The translations under genes and the position numbers were made by a program. 8,162 bases of DNA from Pseudomonadota bacterium (GTDB lineage Bacteria > Pseudomonadota > Alphaproteobacteria > Rhizobiales > Rhizobiaceae), in NCBI GenBank assembly GCA_023451915.1, contig JAEXXS010000218.1, forward strand, positions 1 to 8,162, read 5' to 3'. Under the pieces are notes generated by a model, which saw nothing but the letters and a program-made list of their open reading frames with translations, made no database searches and was not told where the DNA came from. Shown here in pieces: positions 1-5,967 of the stretch. Position 1 is the stretch's first letter; each line of letters opens with the position of its first letter.

Positions 1-320
1 ATGCTTTGTGTCAGGCCCTGAGCGGCGGCAATCAGCAGAAAGTGGTTCTGGCCAAGTGGCTGACGGCTGGTTCGCGCATTCTGATCCTCGATCATCCAAC
101 GCGGGGTGTCGATGTAGGCGCGAAAGAGGAAATCTTCCGTCTGATGCGCCAGTTGAGCCGGGAGGGCTATGCGATCATCCTCATCGCCGACACGCTCGAA
201 GAGACCATCGGCCTTTCGCACAATATTCTTGTCATGCGTGATGGCGAAATCACCGCACGCATTCCTGCTCCGACGGGCGCTAAGCCGTCTCAGGTGCAGC
301 TCGTTGAACATATGGTCTGA
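1..320 (+). CDS. Sugar ABC transporter ATP-binding protein, C-terminal fragment (RbsA/MglA type)
   Basis: This is the 3' end of a gene that starts left of the window; the reading frame begins at base 3. About 105 codons remain. They cover the end of the second nucleotide-binding domain of a two-domain sugar importer ATPase, a cytoplasmic protein that powers uptake through the membrane permease. The ABC signature LSGGNQQKV lies at bases 18-44, followed by the Walker B region ILILDHPTRGVDVGAK, the hallmark of the RbsA/MglA/XylG family. The residue after the Walker B aspartate, normally glutamate (DEPTRG), is histidine here (codon 93-95). The H-loop region reads IADTLEETIG and has no histidine, as is usual for the second domain of this family. 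The permease gene follows after 2 bases, so the two are surely one operon. Family assignment is firm; the sugar cannot be deduced. Confidence 0.93.
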   Translation, partial: ALCQALSGGNQQKVVLAKWLTAGSRILILDHPTRGVDVGAKEEIFRLMRQLSREGYAIILIADTLEETIGLSHNILVMRDGEITARIPAPTGAKPSQVQLVEHMV

Positions 321-322
321 TC

Positions 323-1309
323 ATGAACGAGAAAACAGCTCTCTCCAACGCTTCCGGCGCATCTCCTCTATGGAGCACAGCACAGCTACGCCAATATGCA
401 CCGCTAGCCTTTCTGATCGTTATGGTAGTGCTTATCTCGGCCTATTCGCCGGGCTTTGCCAGCGTCAATACCGGGCTGGTTCTGCTTGCAGATACCATGG
501 CGCTGTTCACGCTTGCGGCGGGTCTGTCTTTTGTCATTGTGATCGGCGGCATCGATTTGAGCTTGCCTGCGGTCGCATCGCTTGCAAGCGTGGTGATGGC
601 TATGCTTTTGCCCGAACTTGGGCTGCTGGCCTTTCCGATTGCGCTTCTCTGCGGCGTTGCTGCCGGTCTTTTCAGCGGCGTCGTCCATGTGCGCTTAAAA
701 ATTCCGTCCTTTATCGCAACCCTTGCAACGGGTGGCGTGGTCTCCGGTATTGCGCTTTATATCTCCAAAGCACGCAGCATTGGTATCAGCGCGGCGGACC
801 GTCCAATGCTTAACTGGATTGCTGGCACGATGTTTGGAGTTCCAAACATCATTCTTATCGGGTTGCTGATGTGCCTTATTGGCATTTATATCCAGCGCTA
901 TACGCGCTTTGGCCGCTATTGTTATGCCATTGGCGCTGGTGAACCCGCCGCAATTGCAGCCGGCATTCACGTGGATCGGCAGAAAATCTATGCCTTTGTC
1001 CTGTCTGCACTCTACGCAGCCGTTGCTGGCATCATGCTTGCAGCGCGCATGACAAGCGGTTCGCCAACGGGCGCTAGCCAGTTGCTTCTTCCAGCCATTG
1101 CCGCTGTTCTCGTCGGTGGCACACCGATTACCGGCGGGCTTGGCGGCGTCGGACGCACGCTGGTCGGAGCGCTCATCGTGTCGGTCGTGCGCATAGGCAT
1201 GACATTTGTGGGCATCGACATCTTTGCACAGCAGATTGTCTTCGGCGCTGTTCTCATTCTCACCGTCGCCGTCACCATGGATCGCGACAACATCCTCATC
1301 GCAAAATAG
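323..1309 (+). CDS. Sugar ABC transporter permease (RbsC family)
   Basis: This is a 328-residue inner-membrane permease of the BPD_transp_2 family, the channel subunit of ribose/xylose/galactose-type ABC importers. The length is typical. A short polar N-terminus is followed by a series of hydrophobic segments (about residues 27-45, 55-75, 80-97, 100-122, 128-147, 172-190, 222-242, 254-269, 276-295 and 299-318). The family signature GGIDLS is at residues 75-80. The cytoplasmic loop that contacts the ATPase is probably the stretch around residues 197-215 (GRYCYAIGAGEPAAIAAGI), where the usual GGN is GAGE. The glycine-rich VGGTPITGGLGG is at 264-275. The start follows the ATPase stop by 2 bases without a strong Shine-Dalgarno site, so translation is probably coupled. 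No substrate can be inferred. Its binding-protein partner is not adjacent within the window. Confidence 0.95.
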   Translation: MNEKTALSNASGASPLWSTAQLRQYAPLAFLIVMVVLISAYSPGFASVNTGLVLLADTMALFTLAAGLSFVIVIGGIDLSLPAVASLASVVMAMLLPELGLLAFPIALLCGVAAGLFSGVVHVRLKIPSFIATLATGGVVSGIALYISKARSIGISAADRPMLNWIAGTMFGVPNIILIGLLMCLIGIYIQRYTRFGRYCYAIGAGEPAAIAAGIHVDRQKIYAFVLSALYAAVAGIMLAARMTSGSPTGASQLLLPAIAAVLVGGTPITGGLGGVGRTLVGALIVSVVRIGMTFVGIDIFAQQIVFGAVLILTVAVTMDRDNILIAK

Positions 1310-1325
1310 GCAGCCGTGCGGCTGC
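1310..1325 (+). other. Intercistronic hairpin between permease and SDR genes
   Basis: A perfect inverted repeat, GCAGCC-gtgc-GGCTGC, begins directly after the permease stop codon and ends 5 bases before the Shine-Dalgarno sequence of the next gene. No T-tract follows, so it is not a standard intrinsic terminator. It could protect the upstream transporter mRNA from 3' decay or tune downstream translation. The function is inferred. Confidence 0.5.
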
Positions 1326-1340
1326 ATCGCAGGAGGTATT

Positions 1341-2129
1341 ATGGATCTGCAATTAAAGGGAAAGACCGCCGTAATCACCGGCGCGTCTGTCGGGATTGGT
1401 CTGGCCATTGCGGAAGGATTGGCTGCAGAAGGTATCAACCTTGTGCTGGTAGCGCGTGGCAAAGAACGTGTAGAAGCTGAAGCGCAGCGCATTGCTGAAA
1501 AGTTCGGTGTCAAGGCTATCGGTGTGGCGGCAGATGTGTCGACCGTGGAAGGCACTGACGCTGTTATCACTGCGGCTGCATCCGCAGGCGGGGCGGACAT
1601 TCTCATCAACAATGCGGGCACCGGCTCCAATGAGACGATCATGGATGCGCCGGACGATAAGTGGCAGTTCTACTGGGATCTGCATGTGATGGCGGCAGTG
1701 CGCCTTGCGCGTGGACTGGTGCCGCAGATGAAGACCAAAGGCGGCGGTGTCGTGCTGCATAACGCTTCTATCTGTGCAGTGCAGCCGCTTTGGTATGAGC
1801 CGATTTACAATGTCACCAAGTCGGCCTTGATGATGTTCTCCAAAACACTCTCAACTGAGGTGATTGGGGACAATATTCGCGTCAATTGCGTTAACCCCGG
1901 TCTGATCCTCACGCCTGATTGGGTGAAGACTGCCAAGCAGCTCACTGTCGATAAGGGCGGAAACTGGGAAGGCTATCTTCAGGACGTTGCCAACGAACAT
2001 GCAGCCGCCAAGCGCTTTGGTACGCCGGAAGAGCTCGCGCATTTCTTCGTGTTCCTATGCTCGTCGCGTGCAAGCTATAGCGTTGGTTCGACCTATTTCG
2101 TCGATGGGGGTATGCTGAAGACTCTTTGA
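1341..2129 (+). CDS. SDR-family NAD(P)-dependent oxidoreductase
   Basis: This is a 262-residue classical short-chain dehydrogenase/reductase of standard length, probably a cytosolic enzyme that oxidises a hydroxyl or reduces a carbonyl group. The Rossmann cofactor motif TGASVGIG is at residues 13-20, NNAG at 90-93, the catalytic serine at 143, and the YxxxK pair at Tyr156 and Lys160, exactly 13 residues after the serine. The C-terminal family element VNPGLILT is at 184-191 and FVDGG near 253-257. The usual fourth catalytic residue, an asparagine in the helix after NNAG, appears to be histidine (His115 in WDLHVM). The start at 1341 is set by a strong AGGAGG at 1331-1336; an in-frame extension to 1206 overlaps the permease and is rejected. 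It follows the ABC genes in the same operon, so it probably acts on the transported sugar or a product of it. The exact substrate is unknown. Confidence 0.93.
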   Translation: MDLQLKGKTAVITGASVGIGLAIAEGLAAEGINLVLVARGKERVEAEAQRIAEKFGVKAIGVAADVSTVEGTDAVITAAASAGGADILINNAGTGSNETIMDAPDDKWQFYWDLHVMAAVRLARGLVPQMKTKGGGVVLHNASICAVQPLWYEPIYNVTKSALMMFSKTLSTEVIGDNIRVNCVNPGLILTPDWVKTAKQLTVDKGGNWEGYLQDVANEHAAAKRFGTPEELAHFFVFLCSSRASYSVGSTYFVDGGMLKTL

Positions 2130-2145
2130 GGACGCCGTTTAATAA

Positions 2146-2161
2146 TTCTCCGCCTGGAGAA
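2146..2161 (+). other. Small hairpin after the SDR gene
   Basis: TTCTCC-gcct-GGAGAA forms a 6-bp stem with a 4-base loop shortly before the main terminator. No T-tract follows on the plus strand. It may help stabilise the 3' end of the upstream mRNA or add to termination of the convergent regulator transcript. The evidence is structural only. Confidence 0.3.
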
Positions 2162-2167
2162 AAGCTG

Positions 2168-2200
2168 GCCGGAATTGCTCCTATAATTCCGGCATTTTTT
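2168..2200 (+). terminator. Rho-independent terminator of the plus-strand transporter/SDR operon
   Basis: A perfect 9-bp stem GCCGGAATT / AATTCCGGC (2168-2176 with 2185-2193) encloses an 8-base loop and is followed by A and six T residues at 2195-2200. It lies 38 bases after the SDR stop codon, which is ideal for intrinsic termination. On the opposite strand the stem is followed after a few bases by a run of four T, so it may also stop the convergent regulator transcript, whose stop codon is at 2207-2209. Confidence 0.88.
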
Positions 2201-2206
2201 CCTCCA

Positions 2207-3097
2207 TCAGATCGGCTGCATCTTGCGCATATCACTGAGCAAACGCTTCATGCGATGAATGCGGTCATGCTGGTCGGTTGGACGACGCATAGCAACGCTG
2301 GTGGAGAGAATATCGATGACAACCAAAGCGGCGATACGCGAAATCGTCGGAGTGTACATATTGGTGTTTTCAAGTGTCTCAACGATCAGCGAAACATCGC
2401 AATAGTTGGTCAAGGGCGAGTCTGAACCTGTCATCCCAATGACGGACGCACCGTTTTCCCGTGCGATGCGAGCGATCTCGATGATTGAACGTGTGGTGCC
2501 GGTATTGGAGATGACGAAGGCGACTGCGCCCGGCTTCATCATCGATGCCACCATCAATTGTTGATGAGAATCCAGCTCGGCACCGCATGGCACGCCGAAG
2601 AGTGGAAATTTCTGCTGTGCATCGCGCGCTACGACGCCGGATGCGCCGAAACCGAAAAACACAATCGAGTTGCACTTTGTCAAGATATCGATTGCTTTGT
2701 GAAGAGCGTTCTTGTCCAGTCGCGACCGCGCCCAGTCGAGGCTGGTCATCGTATAGTCGAAGATCTTTTCTGCAACGACTTCTGGCTCGTCCGTCTCAAC
2801 CAGCACGGAATGCGTAGCGGGTGTCCCGAGCGCCAGACTTTGCGCGAGCCTGATTTTCAGGTCCTGGAAGCCAGAACAGCCAATGGCTGTCGCAAAACGC
2901 AACACTGTTGGCTGGCTGACATCGGCAAGCGTTGCAGTCTCGCTGACGGTCGCATTCATGATGCGGTGAGGGTCCTCAAGGACAACGTCAGCGACTTTAC
3001 GATCCGACCTCCGCAGCTCCGGTCGCATTGTGCGAATGACTTCAATAATATTGCGACCATTCAGGCCACGCGTGTCACTACGCGCATCAGTATCCAT
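2207..3097 (-). CDS. RpiR/MurR-family transcriptional regulator, HexR-like
   Basis: This is a 296-residue DNA-binding regulator with the family's two domains: an N-terminal RpiR-type helix-turn-helix (about residues 15-90; recognition region SQPTVLRFATAIGCSGFQDLK at 61-81) and a C-terminal SIS sugar-phosphate-binding domain (about 125-270; GFGASG at 149-154 and SNTGTTRSI at 197-205). From memory, the overall sequence follows Pseudomonas HexR closely, for example in QDLKIRLAQSLA, FFGFGASG, IARIARENGASV and the C-terminal SRI...LDIL-type segment. HexR senses 2-keto-3-deoxy-6-phosphogluconate and controls Entner-Doudoroff genes. A KDPG aldolase gene in the neighbouring operon fits that role. The start at 3097 has a purine-rich GAGAGGG about 10 bases upstream. 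It lies in the same direction as the catabolic operon, about 105 bases downstream, so it may have its own promoter or be reached by read-through. Confidence 0.93.
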   Translation of the reverse strand: MDTDARSDTRGLNGRNIIEVIRTMRPELRRSDRKVADVVLEDPHRIMNATVSETATLADVSQPTVLRFATAIGCSGFQDLKIRLAQSLALGTPATHSVLVETDEPEVVAEKIFDYTMTSLDWARSRLDKNALHKAIDILTKCNSIVFFGFGASGVVARDAQQKFPLFGVPCGAELDSHQQLMVASMMKPGAVAFVISNTGTTRSIIEIARIARENGASVIGMTGSDSPLTNYCDVSLIVETLENTNMYTPTISRIAALVVIDILSTSVAMRRPTDQHDRIHRMKRLLSDMRKMQPI

Positions 3098-3115
3098 TCA
3101 AGAAAATCCCTCTCG

Positions 3116-3129
3116 CGGCTCGTGAGCCG
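3116..3129. promoter_or_regulatory. Inverted repeat in the leader of the RpiR-like gene (possible operator)
   Basis: CGGCTC-gt-GAGCCG has two 6-base arms around a 2-base centre. It lies 19 bases before the regulator's start codon and just upstream of its ribosome-binding site. Its compact two-fold symmetry suits a protein-binding site, and its position suits autoregulation, but it has no resemblance to the HexR-type motif found at 7303-7431. It could instead be a short RNA hairpin in the leader. The function is inferred. Confidence 0.35.
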
Positions 3130-3137
3130 GGTCGCTT

Positions 3138-3217
3138 TTTCAATATGTTAGCGCATCGGCTCCAAAACCGGAATCGATTTTTGGCAAGCACCACGCATGG
3201 TTTCAATAGGTTAGAGC
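3138..3217. repeat. Intergenic mosaic-type repeat with 17-bp terminal direct repeats
   Basis: This roughly 80-base element is bounded by two near-identical 17-mers, TTTCAATATGTTAGCGC (3138-3154) and TTTCAATAGGTTAGAGC (3201-3217), which differ at two positions. Between them is an inverted repeat, CCAAAA (3162-3167) with TTTTGG (3179-3184). The type of sequence (GCGCATCGGCTCC, CCGGAATCGATTTT) resembles short intergenic repeats I recall as common in Brucella, Ochrobactrum and related Rhizobiales; this cannot be confirmed from one copy. The right end runs into the 3' end of the UlaG-like gene. It fills most of the gap between the catabolic operon and the regulator gene; I see no convincing terminator there. 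Confidence 0.6.
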
Positions 3218-4069
3218 CCTGCTTACGAGGGCAACTTTAGTGCGTGCACGATGTATATGAAGATCAACGGCAGATCGAGCCGCAGCGTCGATGTTTTCCG
3301 GCGCTTCGGTGTTGAAGTCGAACAAGCCATAATGATGGGCGACCAGATCTGTGACGCCTATATGTTGGGCGAGTGTGATTGCTTCTGCCAGTGTGAAGTT
3401 GCCCGGAACACCATTGTCCGAGAGTTCAGGTCTGCGACCGTTGACCGGTAATAAGGCCACATGGGGATTATGAGCGGCGACTTCGGCTTCCAAGCCCTCA
3501 AAAGGGATGCAGTCACCAGAATGCCAGATGCGGAGCGCCCCACAATCAAATACATAACCGAGGAACTTATGATCACCGTTCTGGTCTTTTTCCAGTGTTT
3601 CATGGGCCGCGCGGGTTGCGGCGATTGTGATCGGTCCCAGCGAATATGTCTCTTGAGCGCCGATCAATGCCAGTCGCTTTTCGTCAACGCCGGAGCGCAT
3701 TAGAGCCTGTTCCTTCATAGCCCGGGGAACAAGCAAGGCTGCGTTGGGATTCTGCGTCAGAAGTGCTGGTAAAGTGCCGGGATCCATATGATCGGTATGA
3801 GCGTGTGTGCAGGCGATAAGATCGACAAAATGAATGCCGTCCGGCGCAACCGGAGGCGGCATCATGCGGATATGCGGTCTGTTTGTGCCTTTATGTTTTT
3901 CGGCCAGGCTATCGGAAAGATAAGGGTCGATGACAATGCGTTTCTCGAAAGCCTCAAGCACAAAGCCCGCTTGGCCGAGCCATAAATTACGAATGCCGGG
4001 TGTAGCTGGTCGGCGCAGATAATCTTCCAGCGGAAGCGTTTCGGCAATTTCCTGCAAACATCCCGGCAT
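3203..4069 (-). CDS. UlaG-like metallo-beta-lactamase-fold hydrolase, probable sugar lactonase
   Basis: This is a 288-residue soluble metal-dependent hydrolase. The N-terminal WLGQAGFVLE (30-39) and IDPYLSDS (47-54) are typical of the UlaG branch; E. coli UlaG opens L-ascorbate-6-phosphate lactone. Metal-binding residues are visible: HAHTDH at 89-94, His156, Asp186 in HSGD (183-186) and His245/His246. It is shorter than E. coli UlaG (about 354 residues). The start at 4069 has AAAGGG about 7 bases upstream, and the preceding dehydrogenase gene ends only 12 bases before it, so it is the last gene of the tight operon. A lactone-hydrolysing step, perhaps after a dehydrogenase in the same operon, is a reasonable inference. 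The ascorbate activity itself is doubtful because no PTS or other ula genes are present. The last four residues and the stop codon lie inside the repeat at 3138-3217. Confidence 0.88.
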   Translation of the reverse strand: MPGCLQEIAETLPLEDYLRRPATPGIRNLWLGQAGFVLEAFEKRIVIDPYLSDSLAEKHKGTNRPHIRMMPPPVAPDGIHFVDLIACTHAHTDHMDPGTLPALLTQNPNAALLVPRAMKEQALMRSGVDEKRLALIGAQETYSLGPITIAATRAAHETLEKDQNGDHKFLGYVFDCGALRIWHSGDCIPFEGLEAEVAAHNPHVALLPVNGRRPELSDNGVPGNFTLAEAITLAQHIGVTDLVAHHYGLFDFNTEAPENIDAAARSAVDLHIHRARTKVALVSRALTY

Positions 4070-4081
4070 TTCGAAGTCCCT

Positions 4082-5011
4082 TTAGTTTTTGAGCGCAGCG
4101 ACCAGATTGTCCGCTGCAATCTTGGTGGCTCTGTCTACGCTTTCCGCAGTGAAGCCACCGATATGGCTGGTGGCTATGACCCTTGGATGCGCGGCAAGCT
4201 CCAGCGAGAGCGGCGGCTCCTGCTCGAACACATCTGTTGCATAGTTTGACAACTGGCCGCTGTTCAAGGCATCGATCAGGGCGCGGTCATCGACCAGTTT
4301 CGCGCGCGCCGTATTCACGAGGATGAGACCCGGCTTTGCTGCGGCCAGTCGCTCGCGCGAGATCAGGGGCGAGCCGTCGCGGGGTGCAGGGCAATGGAGC
4401 GTGATAATATCGGCTTGCGCGATGATATCATCCATTTCGGCAAAACCGAAAGAACCAGCAGAAAGCCCAAGATCGGGCTTGAGCGGATCATAACCCAGGA
4501 CCCTTGCGCCGACCGCCACCAGCATGCGTGCAACCTCGCGGCCGATCGCCCCACAGCCGATCACGCCGACAGTGCGGCCTCGAATTTCGATGCCGCGCTG
4601 GCGGGGCCATCCGCCCGCTTTGATACCGGTATCGGCCTGGGGGATAGAGCGTAGCGCGCTGAAGATCAGGCCAATCGCCAACTCGGCAACCCCCAGCGCG
4701 TTTGCACCCTCTGCAATCAGCACTTTGATGCCACGCTCGGTGAGCAATTCAACCGGAAGATTATCGGTGCCCACCCCGTTTCGGCTGATGGCCTTGAGCG
4801 ATCGGGCGGCTTCGATGACACGTGGTGAAACCGGCTCAACACCGGCCAGCCAGCCCGAAACATCACCCACGAGACGAACAAGCTCCTCCTCGTCCGGTGT
4901 TTTGCCCGGCGTGGAGTAGACGATTTCGAAACCTGAATTGCGCAGGCTTTCGATATGCGGATGCGGCTCGGCGGTCAGCGAGCGTGGCGTAACGAGAATG
5001 CGCTGTGCCAT
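4082..5011 (-). CDS. D-isomer-specific 2-hydroxyacid dehydrogenase (phosphoglycerate-dehydrogenase-like)
   Basis: This is a 309-residue NAD(P)-dependent dehydrogenase that interconverts a 2-hydroxy acid and a 2-keto acid. The length matches the short form, with catalytic and cofactor domains only and no C-terminal ACT regulatory domain as in E. coli SerA. The nucleotide-binding motif GVIGCGAIG is at 149-157, followed by Asp175 in LGYDP. The catalytic triad is present: Arg236 (VNTARAKLVDD), Glu265 (DVFEQEPP) and His283 (TSHIGG). The usual glycine after the catalytic arginine is alanine (Ala237). SRNGVGTDNL at 76-85 matches the substrate-loop region of this family. The gene starts 2 bases after the shikimate-dehydrogenase-like gene and has only a weak purine-rich leader, which suggests translational coupling. 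A catabolic role on a sugar acid is more likely than serine synthesis, judging by the operon. The substrate is unknown. Confidence 0.92.
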   Translation of the reverse strand: MAQRILVTPRSLTAEPHPHIESLRNSGFEIVYSTPGKTPDEEELVRLVGDVSGWLAGVEPVSPRVIEAARSLKAISRNGVGTDNLPVELLTERGIKVLIAEGANALGVAELAIGLIFSALRSIPQADTGIKAGGWPRQRGIEIRGRTVGVIGCGAIGREVARMLVAVGARVLGYDPLKPDLGLSAGSFGFAEMDDIIAQADIITLHCPAPRDGSPLISRERLAAAKPGLILVNTARAKLVDDRALIDALNSGQLSNYATDVFEQEPPLSLELAAHPRVIATSHIGGFTAESVDRATKIAADNLVAALKN

Positions 5012-5013
5012 CT

Positions 5014-5967
5014 CTACCGCCCCGCCGCTTCGATGGCGATTTCCGAAATACGGTCAAAAGCAGGCCCGCTCGTTGGAATGTCGATATGGAAGACTTCCGC
5101 GATTACCTGTGTCCAGCCATGGATAAAGTAAGTCCAGCCGTCGACCACATGGAGCGACTTGGCCTGCTCCTGCGCGCGCGCCTGATCAAGGAAAATGAGA
5201 TTGCCGCGATAGTTGAGGTCCCAGACCACCGCCTTCTCAGGAATGACCGCTGCATTGGATAAAGGCGAGCCGGGCGCGTCTTTGCCGAGGCCGGTCGCAT
5301 TGATGATGAACGAACCGGGCTTGAGGTTGTCGAGAACAGCGTCGTTGTCTTCCGGGCGCGGGGCCAGAATATATTCAACTGTAACGTCGCTCGCGACTTC
5401 GGCATGAATGCGCTTGATTTCATCAAGACGATGCTGGCTGCGATTGGAAACAATAATGCGGCCCGGCACATTTTTACCGCGCGCCTTGCGCATCAGATGC
5501 CATGTAATCGCGATGGTGGAGCCGCCCGCACCCATTGAGAAAAGGTCAGCGCCGGTGCGCTCAAAATAGTCAGCACCGATAAAACCATCTATGGCAAGGC
5601 CCGAGGAAATCGGATCTTTCGCATGGCAGATCAGTTTGCCGTCTTTTTTGGATATGCAGCTCGTCTCGTCCATCAACAGCGCATGCGGGTCGATCACGTC
5701 GAACATATCGCGGCAGGCGTGGAAGAGGTCGATCTTGTGTGTGGTGACAAGCGCACCCATCGAAAGCGGATCGTTGCGAATGAACTCAACCGCTTCGCGA
5801 TAAGCCTTCGGATCGTCGTGCAATTTGAAGTCGATCCCCTTGATGACGGCGTCTTTAAGGCCAAGATATTTGGCCCAGGCGGGGAACACCTTCATGATCG
5901 AGCTTTTGCCGGTGGTTACGCCGATAAAGTAGAGTGTTGGCTGTGTCGCTGGTTGATACTTGCTCAT
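5014..5967 (-). CDS. Shikimate-dehydrogenase-like oxidoreductase of unknown substrate
   Basis: This is a 317-residue protein with the two domains of the AroE family, longer than E. coli AroE (about 272). The N-terminal substrate domain (about 8-125) keeps the catalytic lysine (Lys78 in VTTHK) and aspartate (Asp118 in AKDPISSG). The NADP domain has GAGGST at 146-151, SNRS at 174-177 (the arginine is the usual 2'-phosphate contact) and INATGLG at 222-228. The residues that hold shikimate in true AroE are changed: the SxS serine motif near the N-terminus reads TTGKSSIMK, the GAVNT asparagine region reads DETSC, and the glutamine after the final VDG is Gly284. It is therefore unlikely to be an aromatic-pathway AroE; oxidation or reduction of a sugar-derived acid or polyol is inferred. 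Its start overlaps the aldolase stop by four bases (ATGA), so translation is coupled. Confidence 0.87.
   Translation of the reverse strand: MSKYQPATQPTLYFIGVTTGKSSIMKVFPAWAKYLGLKDAVIKGIDFKLHDDPKAYREAVEFIRNDPLSMGALVTTHKIDLFHACRDMFDVIDPHALLMDETSCISKKDGKLICHAKDPISSGLAIDGFIGADYFERTGADLFSMGAGGSTIAITWHLMRKARGKNVPGRIIVSNRSQHRLDEIKRIHAEVASDVTVEYILAPRPEDNDAVLDNLKPGSFIINATGLGKDAPGSPLSNAAVIPEKAVVWDLNYRGNLIFLDQARAQEQAKSLHVVDGWTYFIHGWTQVIAEVFHIDIPTSGPAFDRISEIAIEAAGR

Noticed and set aside
1206..1340. N-terminal extension of the SDR gene
   Set aside because: It would overlap the permease by about 100 bases, and the strong AGGAGG directly before 1341 fixes the start there.
695..1642. A 315-codon minus-strand frame over the permease and SDR genes
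   Set aside because: It spans two clear genes of the opposite strand and its junction, with low-complexity composition; it is an antisense shadow.
3130..3150. GC-rich inverted repeat followed by five T (near 3116-3140) as a plus-strand terminator
   Set aside because: No plus-strand gene ends here, and the T-run is separated from the short stem by several bases; it lies upstream of a minus-strand gene.
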